Shown here one piece after another: positions 27,175 to 38,516 of a DNA stretch of 64,000 bases. Source of the stretch: Diogma glabrata (Eukaryota; Arthropoda; Insecta; Diptera; Cylindrotomidae); assembly GCA_963693315.1 (NCBI GenBank), contig OY856188.1:158234694-158298693 (forward strand), written 5' to 3'. The position numbers and the translations under genes were made by a program. The notes beneath the pieces were generated by a model. That model searched no databases. It had not been told where the DNA came from and saw only the letters and a list, made by a program, of their open reading frames with translations. Each line of letters starts with the position of its first letter. Position 1 is the stretch's first letter.

Positions 27175-27960
27175 TTCGAAAAATGCTTTTACAAATTCAT
27201 ACTAACCATGTATTTGAACCTGATTATATGCATCAAATTAAACTTTAAACCTTTGATAAGCATGTAGCACCAATCCTCAGCAAAATCTTATATAATAACT
27301 ATATATAGGGTAGATTTACATTCATCCCTATCCTTCGATGGCATCTTCGGAGACGTTAATATAAAATTCATTATAACGAACAATAAACATGAACAATAAA
27401 CAGCAACTCTTAATGTCGCTAGATCAAATTTGATTGAGTCATTAAACATTGATTTAAAAACAATCTTGGATTGGGGTGTTGCTAATAGTGTTGAATTTAA
27501 CACGAGCAAAACTCAAGTTTGCCATTTTTCTACGTGATCAACACCTAATCTGTTTTCATTAAAGTTAGATTCAAATGATCTGGAAGAGATCGTAAGGTTT
27601 TTAAGCGTGTTGCTTCTTTTTAATATATAAGTCATTTATTCGTCCCTGCATGGAATATTGTTCTCATATTTGGGGTGGAGTCTACGTAAGTAGTTTGAAA
27701 TGTCTTGATTGATACAGCGGACAGCTGTCAAATTGATCGGAAATTTAAATATTACTAATAAGCTTGATTCATTGCAACATAGGAGAGATGTCGCTGATTT
27801 GAAGGTATTTCACAAGTATATTATGGATGAACGGGTGTCTGCGGAGATCAAGTCGATTTTGCCTGAACCTGCACACGTCGTGCGTTACAACAGAGCACCA
27901 ATAGCAGTTTTGCGGTCAAAGTGACAAGATGTAGAACTGTCGCTTTTCAATGCCTAACTT
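27175..27960 (+). pseudogene. FADD-type LINE remnant (RT and C-terminal pieces)
   Basis: AATGCTTTTACAAATT and GTAGCACCAATCCTCAGCAA match the RT region near 47125-47250. Further right, LNIDLKTILDWGVANSVEFN, then SKTQVC and QRTAVKLIGNLNI...SLQHRRDVADLKVFHKYIM are the thumb and C-terminal segments also seen at 37191-38096. ADD-box sequence is not preserved, and frameshifts separate the pieces. Confidence 0.7.
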
Positions 27961-28079
27961 TGTATTTAAAAAAAATGTTTTACTTTAAATTAAAAAAAGA
28001 GTATATGTAAGAATATATGTTGTAAGTTCTGCAACAGTCTTTTATTTGTAGCACAACGTTTCACGTGTCCCAAGAATAA

Positions 28080-28628
28080 ATTTATTTACTATATATTAGT
28101 ACATATTCGGAACGAAAATAACAGTGATCGAAATGACGTCCCTGTCGCAAGATATCTGTTGATTTAAAATCTATTTATGAGGAAAACCTTTAACTGCAAT
28201 TCTGTAATTAAAGATTTTGATTTATTGATTGTTAATTGTATTTTCAAGATTGTTTGGAATTTCAATTGAACGATTGCTTCGCCTCTTCCCAATTTTTTGA
28301 GAATGAAGTTACACGTAAACGCTTTGGAGCCAACGTTATATGTTTTATTTTCATATATTTAACTTATTTTAATTTAAATTAACGTATATTTTTATTTATT
28401 GTGCTTTTTACGTGATAATCGATCAAGAAAAATCTCTTTTTTTTCAGTTGAAGTTTTAAAGAAGAATTGGAAGCAAATAAAAAAGTTTCCATTAGAACGG
28501 TCAGGTGATGCGGGTCCGAATGGTTTTGACAAAAATATATCATCATTAAGGATCAAATGAAATGTCGCCCTTCTTCCGACAATTTAAAAAAAATAAAAAT
28601 TGTGGATACACAACTTTATCACCGACAC
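28080..28628. other. AT-rich stretch, no gene recognised
   Basis: No coding or repeat signal was identified here. Confidence 0.4.
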
Positions 28629-29097
28629 TACCTTATTTGAATATTTCCGGCGCTGATCAGGTTTTTCGTATTTGACCCCTAACTGAAATTTCAATTGGTT
28701 AAAATTCACTAAAGTATTATCCATTTTAGAAATATATAGTTAAAATCGTTTCATGCATATTTTAGTTAACGCTTCTCGGCTGAAAGACTATAATAATAGT
28801 GATTAAGGTGGTATGCATGTTTTAATTTTTTCCACTGTAATTTTGTTATTTTAATTTGATTAATTTATGTATATAATATATAAATATATATCAGGGTCTG
28901 GTCGGGATATCACAATCAGGGCCTGATCTGATTATCCCAATTAGGGTCTGATCCGGTTATCCTAAACAGGATCTGATAGGGCAAAAGCGTTGCACTTATG
29001 ATCAGGGCCCAATCAGGCTGCCCTACCAATGCCTGATCCGGACTAGGGCAAACCTGATCAGGACCTTACTTGAGCCCTGACAAATTTCTGCTCGGGA
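28629..29097 (+). mobile_element. Right end of CCCGAGCAG element family
   Basis: After a ~100-bp block shared with 26433-26535, a run of CTGATC(A/T/C)GG and GATTATCC words leads to the terminus GCCCTGACAAATTTCTGC followed by TCGGG, the inverse of the left end at 26304. The left part of this copy is missing. Confidence 0.6.
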
Positions 29098-29599
29098 TAT
29101 TATTACTGAAGTATAACTTAGTTTGAACTGCACAAATTTAGTATTGTAAGTTGTTTTTTTAATTAGGCACTTATCTCAAAGTAACTAAGGAACTATTAAT
29201 TTTTCACAACTATTATTGGCGTTTTAATAAAATTGGTCCAAATTTTTAATAATTTAGGTTCAATTAAAATTAAAAAATAATCAAAAGTTTCCATGGACAT
29301 TCTAGTGCATTCAAACATTTTGTTTTATCCCCCCGAAGTTGTGGATATGACTGATGAAATTCACCTTTGATTTTTCGATCTAAATTGATCTTATGTCGCT
29401 TTTCGTTTTTAAATTTTTTAACCGTAAATAAAGACTTTCAGTTAAGAATAACTCATCTTCTGATGATGAATTCATTTTGAAAAATGACCATTAAATCAAT
29501 TTTTGTGCTAGCATATAGCTTCGCGTAAAGCATTACTGTGCGCAGTCAACCGCTTTGCTCCAGTGCGAAACAGCACCGCTTTGCGCACAGCACCGCTCA

Positions 29600-30880
29600 A
29601 TGCTTTCATATTTCTTTCAAAATTCCAAAAATATTGTTAAAATTAAACAAAATTAAACTTTTTTCAAAATTCTAAATAAATTCTAAAAATTATTACAAAA
29701 TCAATAATTGAAACTGTTTTCAAAATTCTAAAAATATATATATAAAATTCACAAATTCAAAAATTCTAAAAATATTGCAAAAATTAAAACTTTTTCCAAA
29801 TTTGAAAATATTGCAAAAATTGTAACAAAATCAAAACTACAAACTTTTTTCAAAATTCCAAAAATATTTCAAAAACTATAACAAATTCAAAAATTTCCAT
29901 GTCACATGACGTAACATATGACGTAACATACAACAGCTAAATTTTTTTTTTCCAAAAAATTGGCTAAAAAAATAAATGAAATCATTTTTTTGACATACTT
30001 GACAACATTTTTTGGACAAACTTATAATGCAATAAAATTCTCAATAATAATAATTTCATTTCCATTTCAACCAAATAACTAATTTTATTATTTTCTAAAA
30101 AATAAATGAAAATCATTCTTTTGACACACTTGTCATTATTTTTTTGACAAAGTTATAATGTCATAATTCTCTATAATAATAATAAAATGTCATGTCATAC
30201 AAACAATTAATTTTATTTTTTCCAAAAGATTAGGTAAAAAGTAAATAAACCGAAGTGAAATCTTTCTTTTGACACACATGAAAACATTTTTTTTGACAAA
30301 CTTATAATGCCATAATTCTCAATAATAATAAAATAAAAACCGAAGTAATTTCATGACATACAAATAATTAATTTTATTTTTTCCCAAAAAATTGGGTAAA
30401 ATAATAAATAAAAATCTTTATTTTGACACACTTGACAAAATTTTTTTGACAAGTGTATAATGCAATAATCTAGTTTTTGGTCTCACATACCAATCCCGAC
30501 CATCAAGATTTCTTCACACTCAATGTTTCTATTCGAATTCACTTAAAATGAACGTTTTTTAAGCAAAAAATATGCAAATTTACTTGTTTTGACACACTTG
30601 ACGATAATTTGGACACACTTCCGGTACAGCTATCGAACACATCGTCCTTTCGGCTCTTCCCATTGAGTAAACCTATTTTAAGAAAAAAAATTTGAAATCC
30701 CTCTAGTTTTCTAGATTTCGTCGGTTGTGACGGCCGGCCGAGAGACAAACATACGTTTTTTTTTTCTTTTTTAGAATCAGTAGGTCCTAAAACGTCGAGA
30801 AATGCCAAAAAAAGTGGGGGTAAAAATTTCACTTTTGGCTCATGAATGCAATACTTAGGTTTTTTCAAAACCGACGTGAT
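29600..30880 (-). mobile_element. Helentron/DINE-1-like family H3, copy b
   Basis: On the minus strand the head reads TACTTAGG-like, GCATTCATGAGCCAAAAGTG, CCCCCACTTTTTTTGGCAT, ACGTTTTAGGACCTACTGAT and TGTTTGTCTCTCGGCCGGCC. About four ~150-bp units with TTTTGACACACTTGACAACA and AACTTATAATGC follow, then a region of short ~50-bp AAATTCTAAAAATATTGC repeats. The head order (hairpin, ACGTTTxxGACCTxCTGA, TGTxTGT) is the same as in family H2. The 109-residue open frame across the head is shared by other copies but is not a recognisable protein. Confidence 0.6.
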
Positions 30881-31133
30881 AAGAAATTTTTTTAATTAGT
30901 TTTTAATGATTTGAGAAGTTTTTGTAAAGGACAATATAGGGACCGTGCATTGCTATTTGATTCGACCGTCGCGCTTTAAGTGCTGGGGTTTGCAAATATT
31001 GGATCTTTTTTTTCAATAAATTAATTATACATTAAACAAATTTTTTCTACTCCTATCACAGTGAATTATAAATTACATCACACTATCCATGACATGTAAA
31101 TTGATTATTTCAAATAGCGTGCGGTAAGTAAAA

Positions 31134-31183
31134 AAAAGCGTGCGGTAATGAATTTTCATATATATATATTACCGCACGCTTTT
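31134..31183. repeat. Perfect 16-bp hairpin
   Basis: AAAAGCGTGCGGTAAT (31134-31149) and ATTACCGCACGCTTTT (31168-31183) enclose an 18-base AT-rich loop; GCGTGCGGTAA also occurs just upstream as a direct copy. Confidence 0.85.
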
Positions 31184-31367
31184 AATAAAAAGAAAAATTT
31201 TTATTTAAAGAAAAATTTGATTTTTAAAAATTAAATATTTCAATTCATTTTGACACAGAATAATGCAAAGCCAACCACAATTTGTAAACTATTTGCATTT
31301 AATTTATAATTATTATTAATTTTTTCAAGTAATTATATGCATTTGGGCATTAAAACAAAGTCGTAGA

Positions 31368-31508
31368 AAAAGAATATAACAAATCTCGAGTTGTAAAGCA
31401 TTTTCCATGCTCGTGAAGATACTGCACTTGACGCTACGCGTCTCGTGCGCAAAATTTTCCCTCGCATGTAAAATGCTATTTACAACTCTAGATATGTAAT
31501 ATACTATT
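31368..31508. repeat. Palindromic element P4
   Basis: Stem CTCGAGTTGTAAAGCATTTT (from 31385) pairs with the region ending TTTACAACTCTAG. Centre GACGC-TAC-GCGTC (31430-31442); right terminus ATGTAATATACTATT. A ~40-bp block upstream (GGGCATTAAAACAAAGTCGT) is shared with P6 but not with the other palindromes. Confidence 0.65.
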
Positions 31509-32079
31509 ATGATTTAGTATTCCGTTCAAATTGTTCAATTGTTTTTTTTTAATTTAAATATTAAACACGAAAACAACATAAACTAAAGACTAACTATGCG
31601 ATATTTGTTACAATATAAATATATGGATAAATATTTAATAAAGTTTACACAGCACGAACAGAGAGTTTTAGTAATATTTCGAGAGAGTTTTAGTAATATT
31701 TCGTAATATATCCAACAACAAATGTCAAACTATTTTCAAAAAGATCCAATACTTTCTTTACTCAACCCTTGGTGCGTAACAATCAGATACGCACGGTCCC
31801 TATACAAAAGTTTAATTTGTTATAGTAAAAATGATAGTTTCAAGCTAAACCAAAACTTAGGGCCAAGTTTTTACAGCCTTTTGGTTGTTTTTGCAACGAT
31901 TTGAATATTTTTTATAAAGTAGAATCAGAGAGCTCAAAAATCACTGTTAATTAATATTAGTGACAAAATATTATACTGTTATAACCACTGGTATTTGAAT
32001 ATTGATACAACAATTATTTACTTTTAATACAATGAATCAAGTTCACCGTATATAATTAAATAGGGTAAACTCTAGTAAG

Positions 32080-32285
32080 ATAGTTCGTATCAAGCCCTGA
32101 TCAGATAGCCCAACTATAGGGTTCATATACGAAAAACCAAATCAGGTCCAGAATTATTCAAATATGGTTAACTTTGAAAGGGTATTCCCGTAATAGGCCC
32201 ACATCACATTGGCATAATTGGTCTTGCACTTTTTGGACTGACCAGACCCTAAGCATGCCCTGACTGTATTCAGACTAATTACACT
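32080..32285 (-). repeat. Diverged copy of CCCGAGCAG family
   Basis: The minus strand matches 26320-26500: TGAATACAGTCAGGGCATG, GGTCTGGTCAGTCC, GATGTGGGC, TTTTTCGTATATGAACCC. Both ends are lost. Confidence 0.6.
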
Positions 32286-33175
32286 AGTTTACAAGAAAAA
32301 TCTCCCGAAATAAAACCAAACTTTTCTTATAGAATTGGACCTCCTGAACACGAACATAATATTCATTTTTTTTGGTTAGCTTTTGTTTTTGAGATATTGA
32401 CGAAAAACCAATTTGTTTCGGTTTTTGGGTCTCATATTTTACAAAACAAACAAATTAAAAATATTAATGGAACATGTGCATAGTAAATATGCCAACAAAC
32501 ATTTTGAACAATATTTTGTAAAAATCCATTAAGGGTTCTGGAAATTACAGTCGAAAAAAGTTGAAAAAATTCGAAAAATTCATGTTTTTTTTAAATTTTT
32601 CCATTTTCAACGCCATAAATTTTGAACAAATAAAGACACATTTTAATTTAAAAGTTCTAAACTGTAACAAGATATTTAAATAATAATAAAATAATAAACG
32701 CCTTATTCTTGTTAAATTGAGTTTTATTTCACTAAATACGTATTTCGAAAGCTATGCTTTCATCGACAGTAGTATCTAAAAACTAATCATTAGTTTTTAG
32801 ATACTACTGTCGATGAAAGCATAGCTTTCGAAATACGTATTTAGTGAAATAAAACTCAATTTAACAAGAATAAGGCGTTTATTATTTTATTATTATTTAA
32901 ATAAAGACACTAATTTTTTTTAATTTCTTGGAGTCTACAGTAACTTCAATTCTCTTTTTTATAAGCTAAAAGACGCGAATAATGGTGCAGGTTGCACCAA
33001 GTTATTCAAGTTTTCCCAAAGAAAGTCAAAACTCAAAATTTGGAATATCTCAAAAACAAGAGCTAACCAAAAAAAATGAATATGATATTCGTGTTCAGGA
33101 GGTCCAATTCCATAAGAAAAGTTGGGTTTTATTCAGGGAGACAAAAAATGTTCAAAATTTGTAAACTAGTGTTAT
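32283..33175. repeat. Inverted repeat pair (~115-bp arms) around a palindrome
   Basis: 32283-32398 and 33055-33175 are inverted copies (shared words ATTGGACCTCCTGAACACGA and TTTTTTGGTTAGCT). Together with the 231-bp palindrome near their midpoint they make a nested foldback structure. Sequence between arms and palindrome is not conserved between the two sides. Confidence 0.7.
32673..32903. repeat. 231-bp perfect palindrome
   Basis: By eye the sequence is its own reverse complement around base 32788, with 115-bp arms and a one-base centre. Arm words include AACGCCTTATTCTTGTTAAA, TTCACTAAATACGTATTTCG and CATCGACAGTAGTATCTAAA. Related, decayed versions lie at 56195-56260 (half) and 57567-57684. 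No coding potential. Confidence 0.9.
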
Positions 33176-33312
33176 TGGTTTGGTAAATGGTAAATATTTC
33201 TGAACTCTTTTGTGATTTATTTTATCCAGTTATAGAAGATACAGCTAGCCGGATCGAAATTTGTTGATAATTTCGTGTAAGTCATTCATTGGTGTTTATC
33301 AAATACTTGTAC

Positions 33313-34870
33313 GGACAGAGTAGAATTATTGCTTCGGTCTGAAAGACCTAAGTATTACATTCATGAGCTAAAAGTGAAATTCTTACCCCCACTTTTTTGG
33401 CATTTCTTGACGTTTTACGACCTACTGATTCTAAAAGAGCAAAAAAAAAATGTATGTCTGTCTGCCGGCCGCCGTTAATGTTTCATCATTATGTTATGCA
33501 TCATTAGGTGAGTATACCTATTTTTTTTAAAAATAGGTATACTCACCTACGCTGCAGTGAAAACCGCTGAACGGATTTCAAAAATTTTTTTTCTAAAAAT
33601 AGATATACTCAAGGGACAGGTCCAAAAGCACGCTGTGTTCGATACTGTACCGGAAGTGTGTCAAAAAAATCATTATGTGTGTCAAAAATAGCAAATTTTC
33701 ATATTTTTGGCTTAAAAAACGTTCATTTTAAGTGATTACGAGTAGGAACATTAAATTTGGAGAAATCTTGATGGTCGAGATTGGTATGTGAGATTAAAAT
33801 CTAGATTATTGCATTATAAGTTTGTCAAAAAAATGTTGTCAAGTGTGTCAAAAGAAAGATTTTTATTTATTGTTTTACCTAATTTTTTGGAAAAAAAATA
33901 ACATTAATTGTTTGTTTGAAATGAAATTTTATTATTATTATTGAGAATTATGGCATTATAAGTTTGTCAAAAGAAAGGTTTTAGTTATTTTTACCCAATT
34001 TTTTTCTAAATGTCAAGTGTGTCAAAAAACGATTTCATTTATTTTTTTAGCTTATTTTTTGGAAAAAAAATGTAGCTGTTTTTATGACGTATATGTAATT
34101 GAAAATGAAATTGGACATGGAAATTTTTGAATTTGTTATAGTTTTTGAAATATTTTTGGAATTTTGAAATAGTTTGTATTTTTGATTTTGTAATAATTTT
34201 TTCAATATTTTTAGAATTTCGGAAAAAGTTTTAAGTTTTGATTTTGTAAGAATTTTTGAAATATTTTTAGAATTTTGAAAAATTTTTAATATTTGATTTT
34301 ATTATAATTTTTGGAATTTTGAAAAAATTTTCAATTATTGATTTTGTAATAATTTTTGCAATATTTTTAGAATTTGGAAAAAGTTTGAATTTTTAAGAAT
34401 TATTATTGGAATTTAGAAAAAGTTTAAATATTTGATTTCATTCTAATTTTTGGAATTTTGAAAAAAGTTCCAATTTTTGATTTTGTTATAATTTTTGGAA
34501 TATTTTTAGAATCTTGAAAAAATTAGAATTTTTGAATTTTATATTTATATATATTTAGAATTTTGAAAAAAGTTTCATTTTTTGATTTTGTAAGAATTTT
34601 TGGAATATTTTAAGAATTTTGAAAAATTAATTATTGATTTTATTATAATTTTTGAAATTTTGAAAAAAGTTTTAATTTTTAATTTTGTTATAACTTTTGC
34701 AATATTTTTAGAACTTTGGAAAAGTTTTAATTTTTAAGAATTTTTGGAATATTATCGGAATTTAGAAAAAGTTTAAATATTTGATTTTATTCTAATTTTT
34801 GGAATATTTTTGGAATTTTGAAAAGGTTTGATTTTATTTAATTTAACAATATTTTTCGAATTTTGATTAT
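33313..34870 (+). mobile_element. Helentron/DINE-1-like family H3, copy a
   Basis: Begins CTTCGGTCTGAAAGACCTAAG (GGTCT-GAA-AGACC hairpin), then the H3 head (TTACCCCCACTTTTTTGGCA, ACGTTTTACGACCTACTGAT, GTATGTCTGTCTGCC), the ~150-bp GTGTGTCAAAA units and about 750 bp of short TTTTGGAATATTTTTAGAA-type repeats. It is arranged head-to-head with copy b (29600-30880). The duplicated phrase TATTTTTTTTAAAAATAGGTATACTCACCTA near 33510-33550 forms a local hairpin. Confidence 0.6.
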
Positions 34871-35501
34871 AATTTTCCGGCAACGTATTGATGTTTCGTG
34901 TTAGTTTTGTAATAAATTTTTAAACAGAGATAAAAAATACTTGTACTTTAACAAAGAGTTATGTTTGACATACATCAATGCTCAAAACTAAAAACCATGT
35001 CCTCATAAAAGTTTTTTGCCGAAAACTATATCAAAATCCTTAACCCAGACCGAAGTCTTGATATCTCAGAGCTGTGAAATTTTAGCCCCTCCGTATTTTT
35101 CCATATTAGAATTGGTCTCCATACACTCTGCACACCGATATATGCAGTGCATTATAAACTCTATCAAAACCCTTAGATTATCATCTTTGTTATATAATAT
35201 ATGTAAAACTGTAATTTTTGACTATTTTGTACCCTTGTAAAAATATGTATTTCGTTACTTATTGTTGATTAATATGATATACTAGGGGGTATCCCGCGGG
35301 CTCCGCCCCCCCCCCCCCCCCCCCTCCCTCCTTTCCCCCTCCCTACACACACCAATACACTCTTGCTCTTTTTATCCGGCTTTGATACAACTACTAAGTA
35401 CTATCCACCATAATCCAACCTCTTCTAATCTATTCTGTGTGTACCTTCTGCTTAACTATAATTCTACAAAAACCATCGTGAGGTTAACGATAAATTTTTA
35501 A
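34871..35501. other. Non-coding stretch with a 19-base C run
   Basis: 35306-35324 is poly(C), preceded by GGGGTATCCCGCGGGCTCCG and followed by a C/T-rich tract. Otherwise no gene or repeat was recognised. Confidence 0.6.
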
Positions 35502-36601
35502 CAACCAAAAGGCTGTAAAAAAGCCGCGCCATGTTTTTCTTTAGCTTGAAACTATCATTTTAACTATAAAAAATAAATTCTTGTATCTTATTCTTTACAA
35601 AAACTTCTCAAATCATAAAGCACTAGTTATAAAATTTCTTAATGGCATTTTGTTTTCTAAACATCTAGCTATATTATATAATTTAAGTAATACTCTAGAA
35701 CTACATATCATAATTCTAAAATATATAATAAATATGCACATATATTAAAATTTATTTAAGCAGAGGAAATATAATTTATTTTTTTTTCTATAAAAAACCG
35801 CTCACTTTCACTTACATATTTCTTGAACAAAAACCTTGGTGCGACCTTTTCTTAATATGACAATAAAGCCAACCGCATAGTGACTATGGTTGACTCATAA
35901 TAAACATTATATTGAAATAACCATTGATTAAATAGCAATCTTAAATGAATATCAATGAATGTTAAAATTCAGTACGAAAAGAAATTTATTGATAATGTTA
36001 TTTCATAGTCATCGTTATATTGTTATAGTTGCCATTTGCTAGATATTCTTACAGCAAATCATGTCTTATATAAAATTAAGCATACCGTAATAATATAAAG
36101 GGAATTTCAAATAGATTACTATACTTCAGGAAAATTGTAGAAAATATGATACTGACTTAATTAATATAATTAGAAGTCCACTGTTGAATTCATCGGCTTT
36201 TCACAGTCGTCTGAAAATAAACCTTAGGAATGACATTATTAAATTAATTGAGAAAAGGTCGCGCCAAGGTTTTTGTTCAAGAAATATGTAAGTGAAAGTG
36301 AGCGGTTTTTTATAGAAAAAAAAATAAATTATATTTCCTCTGCTTAAATAAATTTTAATATATGTGCATATTTATTATATATTTTAGAATTATGATATGT
36401 AGTTCTAGAGTATTACTTAAATTATATAATATAGCTAGATGTTTAGAAAACAAAATGCCATTAAGAAATTTTATAACTAGTGCTTTATGATTTGAGAAGT
36501 TTTTGTAAAGAATAAGATACAAGAATTTATTTGTTATAGTTAAAATGATAGTTTCAAGCTAAAGAAAAACATGGCGCGGCTTTTTTACAGCCTTTTGGTT
36601 G
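35502..36601. mobile_element. Foldback element F1, ~358-bp near-perfect arms
   Basis: 35502-35858 and 36243-36601 are near-identical inverted arms (ends CAACCAAAAGGCTGTAAAAA / ...CCTTTTGGTTG) around a 384-bp loop. Only a few differences are visible, for example CCTTGGTGCGACC against CCTTGGCGCGACC. Solo diverged arms occur at 25648-25970 and 30881-31915. No open frame of note; no obvious target duplication. Behaves as a foldback-type or long-TIR non-autonomous transposon. Confidence 0.85.
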
Positions 36602-36619
36602 TTTTTGCGACGATTTGAC

Positions 36620-36905
36620 TGTTTTTTGTAAAGTTATAATATAATATGGGAGAATCAAATTATTATTTTCCATATAAAATGTTTTCTACAGGGAACTTTA
36701 CTCTCGATTTTTTATCAATCTAGGACCTAGGTGCAATATTTAAAAAAATAAAAGTATCGTTTTTATGTAAACAGGTCTCAACTCATGACATGAACAACTC
36801 ATGAAAAAGTAAAAGAAATATTCGAAAATAAGTCTAAAGCAATGCATTCAAAAATTAATAAAATTATTACATACAACGGAAACACACACATAAAAACTAT
36901 AGTCT
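36620..36905 (+). repeat. Dispersed repeat, copy 1 (other copy 40862-41118)
   Basis: Shared phrases with the second copy are AGAATCAAATTATT, TAAAATGTTTTCTACA, GAACTTTACTCTCGATTTTT and AATGCATTC. The copies are about 75-80% similar, directly oriented and non-coding. Confidence 0.7.
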
Positions 36906-37109
36906 TTGACTAATAATTTTAAAAAATTAACATAACAATTTTATAAAAGTTCTTGAGGATAGCATAAAAGCTTAAATCGATTGTTATTTACTCTAAATAA
37001 ATAATAAACAAAACAACATTGTGCGAAAAAAGATGTGAAATTAAGTGTTTCGCAATTAAACATTTTTTTTAAAAATTCTTGATTATGTTCAGCCAAGTAC
37101 CATTGGTGT

Positions 37110-38516
37110 CTTCCATAAACTTTATTTTTTAATAAAAAGTGTTGTGTAGTAGGAATTACAAAATGTGTCACAACAACACATAGATACCTTTTAAGACGTA
37201 GGTCCCACAACAACATGCGTCTTGAGGTATAGGTGGACGCTTTTTTTAAATCTTTGTGGATTGAAAGCACTCGAGACTATTGATTCGGGCAAAGCATTCC
37301 ATGTGTACGATGTACGCACAAAGAAATCTCTTTGCATTCTATTACTATGACAGTGAGTAATCTCGACAGTACGACCGCCCGCACACACCGATTGACGAGT
37401 AAGACGTGGAAAAACATATGTCTGAGGCATTATGGACCTGATTTCATCCGAGCACTGCTGGTGACGATATTTATAAAAAACAACGAGATCAGCAACAGTG
37501 CGACGATGTTGCAGGGAATCAAGACCTAATGTTAAATCTCGATCACCAACAATTCTTTTAGCTCGCTTTTGAACAGAGTCCAAAAGAGCCAGAATAGTAA
37601 CAGATGCAGCGCCCCAAATTTGACAACAATACTCCATACAGGGACGAATATAGGACTTATAAATGTGGAGTAATTGATGCGAAGTAAAATATTTTTTACA
37701 TCTATTGAGGAGGCCGAGTTTTCTTGACACGCTCTTTGCCATGGCCATTATATGATCGTTCCAGAGTAAGTCATTGGATATTGTGACTCCCAATAAACGA
37801 ATGCTTTCACATTCGCGTATTTGGTCGTCACACATATTAATTGAAATATCGTTGGGAAACTCGGTCTTTGATCTGGAAACAATCAATAGCTGTGTTTTGG
37901 TGGAATTAAAATTGGCCAAATTTTTGTCACCCCAATCGGCGACTTTTTTTAGGTCCTCGTTTACATTTATGGCAGCGTCTCTCCGGACGGGATTTATTCG
38001 TTCATGCATTTTACCCTTTGAAGATAGGGGGACGAATGACTTGTGCAGTGTACTATCATCTGCAAAACTATTTATTGGGTTACTGGTGATTTGCAACAGT
38101 TCGTTGATATAAATTAAAATAAAGTGGGAGATAAAACTGAGCCTTGGGGTACATCAGCGTTAATTAATTTGGACTCAGAAGAAAAGCCATCTATAGATAC
38201 CGAGATGTATCGGTTAGACAGAAAATTTTGAATCAACTTCACGACTGCGGGATGAAAACCGTACGCAACGAGCTTGTTGATCAAGTTGGCATGCCAAATA
38301 CGATCAAATGCTTTTGAGATGTCTAATGCGATTACGTACGTTTCACCACCTTTCTCAAGTATGCTATTCCAAATATGTGCCACATAGTTCAATAGATCGG
38401 TTGTTGATCTTTTGTTTCTAAAACCGTATTGGCTGTCAGATATCAAATGGTTGTCTTCCAAAAATTTGGATATGTGTGAATTAATATAGTGCTCGTATAT
38501 TTTAGACATGACTGGG
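37110..38516 (-). mobile_element. FADD-type LINE (CR1/Jockey-related), 5'-truncated
   Basis: Two minus-strand frames separated by one frameshift near 38100 give a nearly continuous RT. The first carries QYGFRNKRSTTDLLNYV, VIALDISKAFDRIWHANLI (motif A) and DVPQGSVLSPTLF. The second carries NSFADDSTLHKSF (catalytic FADD box), NFNSTKTQLLIVSRSK, IRLLGVTISNDLLWNDHI, PCMEYCCQIWGAA, KRAKRIVGD and SLQHRRTVADLVVFYKY, ending FFVRTSYTWNALPESIV and a hydrophobic tail. Fingers, endonuclease and ORF1 are missing. The 3' tail ends ACACAACACTTTTTATTAAA. This family supplies most LINE scraps in the window; clade placement within CR1/Jockey-like elements is inferred. Confidence 0.85.

Larger units (their letters stand above)
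26536..29611. mobile_element. Possible TIR element with GAGCGGTGCTGTGCGC ends
   Basis: TGAAAGCGTTGAGCGGTGCT, then GTGCGCAAAGCGGTGCTG (from 26550), reappears in inverted orientation at about 29561-29598 with one or two changes. GCGGTGC words recur within ~120 bp of each end, as in many hAT-type subterminal regions. LINE debris and the CCCGAGCAG right end lie between. The outermost left 14 bp (GGCTACGTACAGAG) lack a right counterpart, so the ends may belong to one decayed element or to two copies. Confidence 0.45.
30939..31800. mobile_element. Non-autonomous transposon, GGGACCGTGC TIRs, TATA duplication
   Basis: Ten-base TIRs GGGACCGTGC/GCACGGTCCC are flanked by TATA on both sides, and the insert splits an F1 foldback arm whose intact version exists at 36243-36601. 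It carries the hairpin at 31134-31183 and the palindrome P4. No transposase frame is present. The first ~105 bp of its left half recur at 51020-51113. Superfamily not assigned. Confidence 0.75.
30881..31915 (-). repeat. Solo right arm of foldback F1, split by a transposon
   Basis: 30881-30938 and 31801-31915 together match the right arm of the 35502-36601 foldback (TTTATGATTTGAGAAGTTTT, then ATGATAGTTTCAAGCTAAA, CCTTTTGGTTGTTTTTGC). The 862-bp insertion between them is annotated separately. Confidence 0.75.

Noticed and set aside
30539..30868. 109-residue frame shared by Helentron-like H3 copies
   Set aside because: It follows the non-coding conserved head; different copies break the frame and no protein family was recognised.
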